Shown here one piece after another: positions 1-8,667 of a stretch of 64,000 bases of DNA. The DNA comes from Myxococcota bacterium. Lineage in GTDB: Bacteria; Myxococcota_A; UBA796. The first letter of the stretch is position 1, and every line of letters begins with the position of its first letter. The stretch spans positions 124,001 to 188,000 of the forward strand of contig JAQXDW010000151.1 in the NCBI GenBank assembly GCA_029251165.1. The letters are read 5' to 3'. A program made the translations under genes and the position numbers. The notes beneath the pieces were generated by a model that was not told the origin of the DNA, ran no database searches, and saw only the letters and a list, made by a program, of their open reading frames with translations.

Positions 1-1697
1 CAGAACATCTCGCCGTCCGCGACGACGAGGTAGGGATCGCGGTCGAAGTGCAGGAACGGCGCAACCCGGCTGATGCGATCGAGGATCCGGCGGCGGAACA
101 TCACCCGGCTGTCTGGCTCGAGGTACTGCGACAGGACGATGTCGAGGCTCTGGAAGTGAAGGGCGAACAGTACCTTCTGCCACAGCGCCCCGATCGGTAC
201 GCCGCCAGCTCCGGCGTAGGTGGTGTAGACGTTCTGATCACCCATCGGGTAGTCAAACTCGTCAGCATTGGTCTTGACCATGACGTAGTTCTCGGTCAGC
301 TCGCCGTAGTACAGCTCGGGCCGATCGATGGACAGACCGATGGAGGACTCTGGAGGGAGGTCCTTGATGAACAGCTCCGGCAGCCCCTCGGCAGTGACGA
401 CGTTGACCGGGCTCATGGTCAGACCGTAGCCGTGGGTGTACTGGAAGTGCTCGTTGACCCAGGAGCGGGCCTGGGCGGGGATGTTGCGGGCGTTCAGCTC
501 ACGACCAGAGAGCATGACCTGGCGGAGCCGGCCGTTGACCATGTAGCGGTCCACATCGACATCATAGAAGTCGTAGTAGGTCCGAATCTCCTGAATCTGA
601 CCATAGGTGGTCAGCAGGGGGCGGGTATCCCAGACCCGGACGTTCTCCACGGTCAGGGGGTTGGCGTTGACGTCGTCCATGGTCAGGCCGGCCTCGGCCT
701 CGAACGGGCGGACCTCGATGCGGTCCAGGGCGTAGGCGCTGTTGGTCGCGGCGATGTTCTCGCTGATGAACTCGCGCTCCAGATCCAGCTCGGAGGGCTT
801 GACGAAGTAGTCCTGCACGATGTCCGGCCAGATGCCGACCACCAGCACACGCGCCACGGCATACAGGCCCAGGCCGACCGTCGGGAGGCGCCAGGAGCGC
901 TGCATCGTGGCGGCGGCGAGGGCGATCGAGACGCCGACGGCGCAGACGGTCATGATCAGGAAGCCGGGGATGCGAGCGTTGAGATCGGTGTAGCCAACCC
1001 CCCAGACCACGCCGCTGTGCCCAAACAGCAGGTCAAACCGCTGCAGCCACCAGCCGCCGGCCATCAGCATGAACAGCACCGCCCCGAGGGACAGCAGGTG
1101 CACCCGCGCGGAGGGCGAGATCGATGGAACATCACGGTTGATGAAGACGTCGCGCGCCACATAATAGGCGCCGCAGATCAGCAGGGTCAGCACCACCAGC
1201 GCCCAGAGGACCCCCTGGGCGAAGACCGCGATGGGAAGCTGGAAGACGTAGAAGCCGATGTCGTGGCCAAAGACTGGGTCCACAGATCCAAACGGCTCGC
1301 GCTCCAGCAGGGCCAGGACATTGAGCCACTGACCAGCGCTCAGGCCTGCAAACAGCAGCGCGGGGAGAGCGATCATCGCCGCAAGAACAGCCCGAATGAG
1401 GCTGTGAAGCTGCGACGGTGCGAGACCGAGATCGGCAAGAAGGATGGACAGGCGCCGGGTGTCGATCGGCTCGCTTCGAACCGCAATCCGGATGTTTGCG
1501 CCGATAAATCCGGCCGTAACAAGCAGCCCCAGCAGCCACATTCCGACCTTGGCGCTCAGGCTGGTCTTGAAGACACCCAGGTAGCCCAGGGCGTCGAACC
1601 ACAGCCAGTCCACCGCGACCCCGGTGATCGGTCGGCTGCCCAGCCAGAATAAGACGACGACCGCCAGGACCAATCGCATCCACCGTGGGAACTGCAT
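1..1697 (-). CDS. UPF0182 family membrane protein (3' end beyond window)
   Basis: Reading from the ATG at 1697, preceded by GGAGG a few bases upstream, the frame stays open to the window edge, giving at least 565 residues; the C-terminus is missing. The first ~270 residues hold several hydrophobic transmembrane stretches. A large soluble part follows with blocks I associate with UPF0182/COG1615, such as RVWDTRPLLTTYGQ near residue 347 and FQYTHGYGLTMSPVN near residue 417. Members are usually 900-1000 residues, so roughly 60 percent is visible. The family is a conserved integral membrane protein of unknown function. It diverges from the M16-like gene across a 178-base gap. Long frames on the opposite strand here are shadows. 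Confidence 0.85.
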   Translation of the reverse strand, partial: MQFPRWMRLVLAVVVLFWLGSRPITGVAVDWLWFDALGYLGVFKTSLSAKVGMWLLGLLVTAGFIGANIRIAVRSEPIDTRRLSILLADLGLAPSQLHSLIRAVLAAMIALPALLFAGLSAGQWLNVLALLEREPFGSVDPVFGHDIGFYVFQLPIAVFAQGVLWALVVLTLLICGAYYVARDVFINRDVPSISPSARVHLLSLGAVLFMLMAGGWWLQRFDLLFGHSGVVWGVGYTDLNARIPGFLIMTVCAVGVSIALAAATMQRSWRLPTVGLGLYAVARVLVVGIWPDIVQDYFVKPSELDLEREFISENIAATNSAYALDRIEVRPFEAEAGLTMDDVNANPLTVENVRVWDTRPLLTTYGQIQEIRTYYDFYDVDVDRYMVNGRLRQVMLSGRELNARNIPAQARSWVNEHFQYTHGYGLTMSPVNVVTAEGLPELFIKDLPPESSIGLSIDRPELYYGELTENYVMVKTNADEFDYPMGDQNVYTTYAGAGGVPIGALWQKVLFALHFQSLDIVLSQYLEPDSRVMFRRRILDRISRVAPFLHFDRDPYLVVADGEMF

Positions 1698-1875
1698 CAA
1701 AACCTCCGAGTCACTGCGTCAGCGCTGCCGACACCACTCATATCGACATGAGAACCAGCGCGCCGAGAAGAACGGGAAGCCAGACACAGCCGGCGCCACG
1801 CTTCCATTGCCACTTCTTCATCCAGTCGTTGTCGTTCACAGCCATCCCGTAACCCGCAGTGCTACCCTGCCCGCC

Positions 1876-4800
1876 ATGAAGACTCCACATGCACTGCTTG
1901 CCCTGCTGATGTCCACTGCTGCCATGGCAGAAGAACCACCAGAGACTGCCACGACTCCGCAGCCGTTCTTCTATGGCGCGGCGGTGACCAAGCATTGCCT
2001 GACAAACGGACTTCGGCTGCGCAGCCACAACCTGCCCGGCAGCCACACGGTCACCCTGACCACCCTGGTCGACACCGGCGACAACCCCTACCTCGCCCAG
2101 GTCGCCGCACGGCTGTGGCTGCGCTCGATGACCCTGCCGCTACCGCCAGCGCCCGAGCCGGTGGTCGAGGAGACGGCAGAGACGGCGGAGACCATCGAGG
2201 CTGAGCCGCTGCCGCCGATCACCCGGGTCGACGTCTACCCCGGTCCGCCGACCATGGCGCAGCGTCTGCTGGCGGTCGGTGCCCACACCGAGACCGTCAC
2301 CACTCCCGATCACACTGCGTTCACCACCGCAGTCCTGCTGAGCAACCTCGACGACATGCTTGCTCTGGAGCGACTGCGGCTCAGCGAGCCCCTCTCCGGG
2401 GTCACCCAAGCCGATCTCGACGCCGTGATCGCTGAGCTTGCTGCCGAGCGCACGACCCCAGGCACCACGATGTGGGGACCGCTGTCCAGCCTGCTGTTCG
2501 CCAGCACCCCGGCCACTGGTTTGGTCTCTCTCGATGCCATCCAGGCGTATGTCAAGACCGCCTGGGCGCCCGAGCAGACCACAATGAGCCTCACCGGAGA
2601 CCTCTCCGGGCTCGGCAACCTCGACCTCTTCCTCCGCGCAGGACTCGTCGACCCACCCGCACCACCGGCTGCGCCCCTTGTCGCCGAAGAAGAGCCCCCT
2701 GCGCCCGTGCAGGGAGGCTTTGTCCTCGTCGATGACTCCTGCGGTGTACCGGTCGATGCTGCGGTCACGACACCACCGGAGCCCGCTGTCCTCAGCGCCA
2801 CCCTGCCCGCTGCGGTCAGCACCCCGCAGCTCGTCATGGCCTGGTCGCTGCCCGGCTCCTGGCACGAAGACCACACCCTCATCGAGGCGTTTCCAGCGCT
2901 GGCTGAGCGGTACATCTCTGAAGGTTTTGCCTCCACCACGACCCCCGGGACCACCTCCGAGGAGATCGTGAGCTGCGCGCTGCTGCCCGGCCTGGATGCC
3001 TCGATGATGACCTGTCAGTTCCCGCTGGCCCGGACGAAAGACGCTGGCGGTGTGCAGCGCAGCGCAGTGATCGGTCTGGATCCCCTGTGGTTTCCCAACA
3101 ACCTGCCCACCCTCCGCGAGCGGATGCCTGAGATCCGGGCGGGCGTGCGCCGCAACCTGCTGCGCCGGTCCAGCGGCTTCAACAGCGGAGACACCAACGA
3201 GCTGATCCGGGCCGCTGCGCACGCCCGGTACCGGGTCGAGGAGGTTCCCTACATCCCACAGATCTCGGAGGCTGCCGATCTGGAGGTTGAGTCCCTGCTG
3301 AAGATGGCCCGCGCCTGGCTCAACCCAGGCCGCGCGGTCTCTGTGATCCTCACACCCGACGGCTATCGACCCGATCACACCAGCCACGACACCAGTCGCC
3401 GGCTCATCCACGACGCCTGGGCGCCCTACCCCCTGGAGAACCCCGCTGCGCCCGAGCAGCCGCCGCTGGCGGAGGGTGAGGAGTACCCAGAGGTCCCCGT
3501 CCAGCCCGTCCAGCCGCTGCCCGAGCCGATGGCTGCAGACGAGATCCTCGCCCTGGCCGCCACCCCGCAGCTCGATGGCGCAGTCCAGACCACCCTGAGC
3601 AACGGGATGTCCGTGCTCATCGTTCCCCGGTCTGGATACCCCGTCGTGCACACCTCCCTCATCCATGCCGGCGGCCTGCTGCGAGAGACCGCGCTGGGCG
3701 TCGATGGCCTGGTCTGGGATCTCTCCACACCGTTCAGCCCCAACAAGGACCAGTTCGTCCCGGAGAACCCGCTGGAGGGTCAGGCCTGGTGGGAGGCCGA
3801 GCGCCGAGCCGACGGCTGGGTGCGCACCCTGTCCGGACCGCAGCCCAACCTCGAGGGGCTGCTCTACATTCTCCGCGAGACCACCACGGATCCGAGCATC
3901 GACACCCGGTCGCGCAATGAGTACTTCTACCGTCTCGGGCACCAGGAGCCCGGCGCCTGGACCATCGCCAGCCGCCTCAGCCAGCGCGAGTACTTCGGCG
4001 ACCATCCCCTCGGCCTCGCAGTGCCGACCAAGAAGGCGCTCAAGCAGCTGACCGATCAGCCGGACGCCTGGGCTGGCTCCGTCGTTCACCCCGAGGCCAC
4101 CACCCTGCTGGTCATCGGCCCGGTCGATCCAGAGGCCACAACGGCAGCCATCGAGTCCATGTTCGGGGACTGGACCGCTTCAGGCGCTCCGGCGACCGCA
4201 GCAGCCATCATGCCAGCACCGACCCCGGGCACTGGCGCGGTCGTCGTCGATGCCCCCCTCGACACCGCTCAGGTCCGGCTCCGCTGTCCGATCTCCGGTA
4301 CCTCCGCACAGACCGACTTGCTCGCGACGATGCTGGAGGCGCGGATGTGGGAGTCCGCTCACGGCACGCTGGCTCCCTCCATTCTACGCATTGACACCCA
4401 GCAGGTCCCCGGAGACATCGCCTGGATGAGCATCTACGCCGAGGTCGATCCCAGCCAGACCGGCGCGGTGGTCGGCCTGATGCGCAGCGGGATGACCGAC
4501 TACGTGACCGAGCTCGAGGGCATCCTCACCGAGCGCATCGTGCGCGAAGCCTTCGACACCATCATCGCCGCCGATGCCGGCCTCCGTCGTCCGCAGATGA
4601 CGGACGAGGCTGGCGTCGCGCTGCTGGCTGCGCTGACCGATGGCGCCCGCATGCCAGAGGAGATCGAGGACGGCATGGAGGCCCTCATGGCGCTGCTCGC
4701 GGAGCCGGAGGAGGGCGCAGAAGAGGTCCTCGAGGACGGAGAAGTGGCGCTCCGTGAGGCGCTGTCTGAGGAGTCCCTGGCGATGATCAGCACCGCCGCC

Positions 4801-5205
4801 GCGCAGCTCGCCAAGGAGCTGGAGGAGGCGGAAGAGGAGGCCGAGGAGGCCGAGGAGACCGAGGAGGCCGCGCCCGAGCCCATCGAGATCACCTTCGTCC
4901 GCCACCCTGTCACCCTCGACGATGCCCGCCTCGCGCTCGCCGCACAGCACGGCATCGCGATGCACACGACCGACGCGCTGCGCAGCACCCTGGTCGACCA
5001 GGTCCTGCTGGGTCGCGACCTCAGCATGCTGACCGGGTACGGCGCGGCCCTGCACGGGGTGACCGAGCAGGCGCTGATTGATGAGGTCGCGCGGTGTGCC
5101 GGGAGCACCAACCTGACGGTGCTCGGACCGGCCCTGACGGTCGCCCCTCAGGTGAGGGCGGCGGGCTACCAGCGGGTCGAGCTGCCGAAGAAGTGGTGGA
5201 AATAG
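1876..5205 (+). CDS. Exported M16 (insulinase)-fold protein lacking both zinc motifs
   Basis: The ATG at 1876 is chosen because it opens a clear signal peptide (MKTPHALLALLMSTAAMA, then EE); the frame runs further upstream without coding character. The 1109-residue product has two M16-like halves. The first begins near residue 37 (LTNGLRLRSHNLPG) and the second near residue 565 (LSNGMSVLIVPRSGYPVVHT), each resembling the start of an insulinase/PqqL repeat. The inverted zinc motif HxxEH expected about 35 residues later is absent in both; the places read YLAQVAARLWLRS and GVDGLVWDLS. A Glu-rich, probably helical stretch lies near residues 980-1000. It is probably periplasmic and not a working zinc peptidase of this family, perhaps a binding or scaffold protein. 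Fold assignment is by motif resemblance only. Confidence 0.7.
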   Translation: MKTPHALLALLMSTAAMAEEPPETATTPQPFFYGAAVTKHCLTNGLRLRSHNLPGSHTVTLTTLVDTGDNPYLAQVAARLWLRSMTLPLPPAPEPVVEETAETAETIEAEPLPPITRVDVYPGPPTMAQRLLAVGAHTETVTTPDHTAFTTAVLLSNLDDMLALERLRLSEPLSGVTQADLDAVIAELAAERTTPGTTMWGPLSSLLFASTPATGLVSLDAIQAYVKTAWAPEQTTMSLTGDLSGLGNLDLFLRAGLVDPPAPPAAPLVAEEEPPAPVQGGFVLVDDSCGVPVDAAVTTPPEPAVLSATLPAAVSTPQLVMAWSLPGSWHEDHTLIEAFPALAERYISEGFASTTTPGTTSEEIVSCALLPGLDASMMTCQFPLARTKDAGGVQRSAVIGLDPLWFPNNLPTLRERMPEIRAGVRRNLLRRSSGFNSGDTNELIRAAAHARYRVEEVPYIPQISEAADLEVESLLKMARAWLNPGRAVSVILTPDGYRPDHTSHDTSRRLIHDAWAPYPLENPAAPEQPPLAEGEEYPEVPVQPVQPLPEPMAADEILALAATPQLDGAVQTTLSNGMSVLIVPRSGYPVVHTSLIHAGGLLRETALGVDGLVWDLSTPFSPNKDQFVPENPLEGQAWWEAERRADGWVRTLSGPQPNLEGLLYILRETTTDPSIDTRSRNEYFYRLGHQEPGAWTIASRLSQREYFGDHPLGLAVPTKKALKQLTDQPDAWAGSVVHPEATTLLVIGPVDPEATTAAIESMFGDWTASGAPATAAAIMPAPTPGTGAVVVDAPLDTAQVRLRCPISGTSAQTDLLATMLEARMWESAHGTLAPSILRIDTQQVPGDIAWMSIYAEVDPSQTGAVVGLMRSGMTDYVTELEGILTERIVREAFDTIIAADAGLRRPQMTDEAGVALLAALTDGARMPEEIEDGMEALMALLAEPEEGAEEVLEDGEVALREALSEESLAMISTAAAQLAKELEEAEEEAEEAEETEEAAPEPIEITFVRHPVTLDDARLALAAQHGIAMHTTDALRSTLVDQVLLGRDLSMLTGYGAALHGVTEQALIDEVARCAGSTNLTVLGPALTVAPQVRAAGYQRVELPKKWWK

Positions 5206-5344
5206 ACGACGCTGGCAGCTTCGCTGCTGTGCAGCGCATCGGAAACGGTGACCGTTCGTGGTGAGGTGATGCCCTTCTCCTCACCGCGACGATGAGCGCA
5301 TGCCCTTCGACACCCATTCCTCCAAGGCGAGTGAGTCGCCCACC

Positions 5345-6322
5345 TCAGACCTCACACACCGCCATCTTCAGCAGGTGCCCACCATTCAGCGGCGGGAAGT
5401 CTCCCTCCGGCTCCAGCACTGCGAGCCGCTTCAGCGGTCGGCCAGCCTTCTCCGCACATCGGGTCAGCACGTCCAGCCAGTCCGGCAGGCTCACCGCCGA
5501 GACATGGTTCGTCGCCAGCACCATTCCCCCAGACGCACAGCTCAGCACCGCAGGCTTGAACAGCGCCGGGTAGTCCCGGACCAGATCGACCGCCCCGAAC
5601 GGAGAGCGGGCAAAGGTCGGCGGATCGAGCACCACCCGATCGAACTGCCGGGCCTTCAGCCTCGGATACTTTCGGCGCGCGGCTCGGCCCCGGATCGTGA
5701 GACCGGCGAGCTGTCTCAGCGCGGGGATCGCGTCTGACTGGAGGAACGCCATCGACACGCCATTGAGCGCCGCGTTCTCACGCCCAACCGCCAGCGCGCT
5801 GGCGGCAAAGTCCACGTTGAGCACCTCGCTGGCCCCGCCCGCAGCCGCAGCCACGCCGATCCCGCAGGTGTACGCGAACAGGTTGAGCACGCTGCAGCCG
5901 GTGCTGTTCGCAGCGATCCACCGCCGGCCGGCACGGAAGTCGAGGAACAGCAGCGGATCCTGCCCACGGTGGACTGCCCGCACCCGGTAGGAGAGCGACC
6001 GCTCCATCCCGACATGATCCGCCAGCGCCTCCGGTGACGGCACAGGCACCTCAGCAGCTTCTCGTCCCCGGTGCCGAAAGACCGGCAGCAGTCCGAGGTC
6101 GGCGTACACGCTCAGCAGCGCTGCTCGCGCCTTGTCCGACAGCGGTGCTCGAAAGGTCTGCACCACCAGCAGCGGACCATATCGATCGACGGTCAGCCCC
6201 GGCCAGCCCTCGACCGCACCGTGCAAGAGCCGGTAGCAGTCGGTCTGCGGCAGCGACGCGATGAGGTCCGCCCGGCGCTCCAGCGCAGCCTGCGCGAGCG
6301 CTCTCAGTTGCATGCGCTCCAC
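5345..6322 (-). CDS. RlmI/RlmK-type SAM-dependent 23S rRNA methyltransferase
   Basis: 325 residues of the COG1092 class, which methylates cytosine or guanine of 23S rRNA. The SAM-binding motif VLNLFAYTCGIGVAAAAGG spans residues 145-163, an acidic motif DFAASALAVGRENAALNG follows at 171-188, and the catalytic-loop block VVLDPPTFARS is at 230-240. The N-terminal PUA domain of E. coli RlmI is missing; the product begins with the small linker domain (GLTVDRYGPLLVVQ at 42-55). The start overlaps the end of the upstream nuclease lipoprotein gene by 19 bases, suggesting coupled translation; an internal ATG at 6313 is an alternative. The exact target base cannot be deduced. Confidence 0.85.
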   Translation of the reverse strand: MERMQLRALAQAALERRADLIASLPQTDCYRLLHGAVEGWPGLTVDRYGPLLVVQTFRAPLSDKARAALLSVYADLGLLPVFRHRGREAAEVPVPSPEALADHVGMERSLSYRVRAVHRGQDPLLFLDFRAGRRWIAANSTGCSVLNLFAYTCGIGVAAAAGGASEVLNVDFAASALAVGRENAALNGVSMAFLQSDAIPALRQLAGLTIRGRAARRKYPRLKARQFDRVVLDPPTFARSPFGAVDLVRDYPALFKPAVLSCASGGMVLATNHVSAVSLPDWLDVLTRCAEKAGRPLKRLAVLEPEGDFPPLNGGHLLKMAVCEV

Positions 6323-6852
6323 AGCCCCGCCCCCTCAGACATCGCCTGTGACTCGTCATCGGCGAAGGTGTCCTCGAAGGTGTCGGTGCCGCTCCAGGGA
6401 AAGGCTGTGCCGTAGCCGCGCCGCAGCAGCTGCCGCTCGAAGAAGTCCTGGTCGCCGTTGCCGACGTGGACGTAAGCCAGTGTCCGGTCGTAGGTGTCGA
6501 TGCAGGTGCCATCAAAGGTCAGCCAGACCTGCTTGTCCTCCAGAAGATCTCGCGTGAACGTCTGCGCCTCCTGGCCGTAGCAATCCGAGGGGTCTCCGTT
6601 CCAGCCGACCTCCGGGGTGTCCACTCCGATCAGGCGGATGCTCTCCGTCCCCTTGCTGCTGCTGACGTGGATGGTGTCACCGTCGATCGCGTCGTAGACG
6701 AAGACCAGCTCTGGGGGCCGGCAGGGGTTGTCGCCCTGCGGGAGGGTGTCGGGATCGATGGTGGAGAGCTCGGCGGACGCAGCGCTGGTGCTGTCGGACA
6801 TGCCCGAGTCGGCACTGTCGCCCGTACAGGAGAGCAAGAAGAGGGTCAGCAT
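6304..6852 (-). CDS. Staphylococcal-nuclease-like (thermonuclease) lipoprotein
   Basis: 182 residues. The leader MLTLFLLSC is an extremely short lipoprotein signal with Cys9 as the lipid anchor, followed by a Ser/Asp-rich linker (TGDSADSGMSDSTSAAS). The SNase fold is clear: DGDTI at 58-62 and RLIGVDTPE at 73-81 supply the first catalytic Arg (R73) and the Glu (E81), and YDRTLAYV contains the second Arg (R123), so the active triad is intact. Known members are Ca-dependent nucleases cleaving DNA and RNA; this one probably acts outside the inner membrane. An AAGAGGG ribosome site precedes the ATG. It overlaps the methyltransferase gene downstream. Confidence 0.88.
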   Translation of the reverse strand: MLTLFLLSCTGDSADSGMSDSTSAASAELSTIDPDTLPQGDNPCRPPELVFVYDAIDGDTIHVSSSKGTESIRLIGVDTPEVGWNGDPSDCYGQEAQTFTRDLLEDKQVWLTFDGTCIDTYDRTLAYVHVGNGDQDFFERQLLRRGYGTAFPWSGTDTFEDTFADDESQAMSEGAGLWSACN

Positions 6853-6861
6853 CCGGCCCTC

Positions 6862-6987
6862 TTATCGCATCGAGGTGTTGTTGCCGCTGGCGTTGGTGGG
6901 GTGGATGCGCTCCGAGAGGCGGTGAGCGACCCCGAGCAGGCGCTTCTTTAGGGCAGCGGCCAGCGTTGCGCGGATGCGAGGCTTCAT
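6862..6987 (-). CDS. Possible 41-residue basic peptide upstream of nuclease gene
   Basis: A small frame (MKPRIRATLAAALKKRLLGV to SGNNTSMR) ends 9 bases before the nuclease lipoprotein start. It would form a basic amphipathic helix with a polar tail. There is no good ribosome-binding site before its ATG and no family is recognised. It may be a leader peptide or chance. The rest of the 336-base gap (6853-7188) holds only a short EcoRI-site inverted repeat and no other credible gene. Confidence 0.25.
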   Translation of the reverse strand: MKPRIRATLAAALKKRLLGVAHRLSERIHPTNASGNNTSMR

Positions 6988-7012
6988 GATCCAGAGCGTA
7001 GCCGAGTCCAGC

Positions 7013-7032
7013 AGAATTCTGGATCGAATTCT
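7013..7032. repeat. Short inverted repeat AGAATTC-N6-GAATTCT
   Basis: A perfect 7-base inverted repeat with 6-base spacer lies in the intergenic stretch between the nuclease and LVIVD genes, about 25 bases upstream of the small basic peptide frame. It could be an operator or a weak hairpin; nothing further supports a function. Confidence 0.35.
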
Positions 7033-7188
7033 CTGACTTCCGTGGCCCTGGAGGAGAAGCGCCCGGATCGATGACTGCAATGAGCACAGCAGCCCGAGCA
7101 CCTGGCGGCAGAACAATGTGACGCAGCCCATCAGCTCCCGGGCCCGCATACCCTTAAGCATCGTGTCTGTTTGCGCTAAGCTCTCTGG

Positions 7189-8667
7189 ATGCTTTCTCTT
7201 CTCCTGCTCTCCTGTACAGGCGACAGCACCGACTCGGCCCAGCCGTTCGTCTTCGCCGCCCCCACCAGTCACCCCGCACTGAGGGGTCCGGGGGGGCCTG
7301 CGGTCTCGTTTACTGAAGACGAGCTGTGGACCAACTGCGCCTCGCTTCCCGGTGGAGAGACCGACGCCAAGCATCACAACCTCGTCGTGCCCTACCGTGG
7401 GCACCTGATGATGCCGTGGGTCCCCGAGTGGAGCATCTTTGGCGGGGTGTCCTTCTTTGACGTCTCCGATCCCTGTAGCCCCGTCCTCGTCGGCGAGGGG
7501 ACCCACGATCGACTCCGAGAGAGCCACTCCCTCGGCTTCGTTCACCTCCCGGCGTCCGATCCGCATGCCGGGGACTACATGGCCGCCACGGGCCTGCACG
7601 GCATCCAGATCTGGGATGTCACGGACGAGACCGCGCCGGAGATGCTCTCCTACCTCGAGATCGAGGGGATCCTGTACCCAGACGCCTACGCCCGGGTGGT
7701 GCTCTCGGTGTTCTGGCAGTACCCCTGGCTATACGTCGCGGCGGCAGACAACGGACTGATGATCGTCAACGCGGAAGATCCGGCAAACCCTGAGCTGGTG
7801 GCGAGCTACCCCATCGAGCCCGCGCTCCGGGCTGGCGGGGTGTTCGTCATGGGCAACCTGATGATGGTCAGCAGCGCGGAGGGCAGCGAGGCGGTCCTGC
7901 TGGATGTCTCGACCCCCGATGCCCCTCAGCCCATCGGCGGCGGGCGGTTCCTCACCGTCGACGGTGCGGGAGAGGCAAAGGAGACCTACCACGCCAACAC
8001 CGCCGGGAACTACGCCCTGTTCGCCCGCAAGGAGGGCGGCGGCGGGGTGATGGTGATGGACATCTCCGACCCGTCTGCCCCCAAGTACCTCGCCGACTCT
8101 GTCTCCGAGGGCAACGGCGGCTACGTATTCTACGACGAGGGCTTCGCATTCGTCGGGGAGTCCAGCTTCGCGACCGTCTACGATCTGCGCAACCTCCCGG
8201 AGATCACTGAGGTCGGCCGCGGGGATCTCCCCGGCGATCTCGACACCTTCACCCCCTACGGCAACGTCGCGATCCTGAGCGTGGACGACGACGCTGAGGA
8301 CGACATCGCCAGCGCGGTGATGCCCTGGAGCACGGAGCCGGACCTCACTGGGCCGAGCGTGCTGCGCATCGTGCCGGAAGACGGCGCGACCGGCGTGGCG
8401 ACCACGACCCGCATCGGCATCGCGTTCGACGAGATGATCGAGCCCTCCAGCGTGTTTCCCGGCTCCATCCAGCTCACCGACGAAGGCGGCGTGGCGATCG
8501 AGGGCTGGGGCAGCGGGCAGGAGAACATCGCCTCCTACAGCCCAAAGGACAAGCTGGAGCCGGGCACGACCTACACCCTCTCGGTCATGGCCGACGGCGT
8601 CCTCGACATCAACAGCAACCCCACCGAGGAGACCGTCACCACCACCTTCACCACGGCCGGCCCATGA
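7189..8667 (+). CDS. LVIVD-repeat propeller lipoprotein with Ig-like C-terminus
   Basis: 492 residues. MLSLLLLSC is a very short lipoprotein leader (Cys9), and an in-frame TAA four codons upstream of the ATG rules out a longer one. The middle (about 75-380) repeats the LVIVD pattern of a beta-propeller: VSFFDVSDPCSPVLVGE, IQIWDVTDETAPEML, LMIVNAEDPANPELV, MVMDISDPSAPKYL. The last ~100 residues (SVLRIVPEDGATGVATTTR onward) resemble a bacterial Ig-like domain of the Big_5 type. Such proteins are surface-exposed; binding partners are unknown. Its stop overlaps the start of the next gene (ATGA), so the two are co-translated and likely form one surface module. Confidence 0.8.
   Translation: MLSLLLLSCTGDSTDSAQPFVFAAPTSHPALRGPGGPAVSFTEDELWTNCASLPGGETDAKHHNLVVPYRGHLMMPWVPEWSIFGGVSFFDVSDPCSPVLVGEGTHDRLRESHSLGFVHLPASDPHAGDYMAATGLHGIQIWDVTDETAPEMLSYLEIEGILYPDAYARVVLSVFWQYPWLYVAAADNGLMIVNAEDPANPELVASYPIEPALRAGGVFVMGNLMMVSSAEGSEAVLLDVSTPDAPQPIGGGRFLTVDGAGEAKETYHANTAGNYALFARKEGGGGVMVMDISDPSAPKYLADSVSEGNGGYVFYDEGFAFVGESSFATVYDLRNLPEITEVGRGDLPGDLDTFTPYGNVAILSVDDDAEDDIASAVMPWSTEPDLTGPSVLRIVPEDGATGVATTTRIGIAFDEMIEPSSVFPGSIQLTDEGGVAIEGWGSGQENIASYSPKDKLEPGTTYTLSVMADGVLDINSNPTEETVTTTFTTAGP

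Noticed and set aside
48..1652. 534-residue plus-strand frame
   Set aside because: Antisense shadow of the UPF0182 gene; low-complexity His/Gln/Asp-rich composition and no ribosome site.
2140..4089. 649-residue minus-strand frame opposite the M16-like gene
   Set aside because: Shadow produced by high GC third positions; Gly/Arg-rich, no recognisable domain.
5215..5285. Small hairpins (GCAGC-TTC-GCTGC; GGTGAGG-N12-CCTCACC) after the M16-like gene
   Set aside because: Short stems without a T-run; too weak to call a terminator with confidence.
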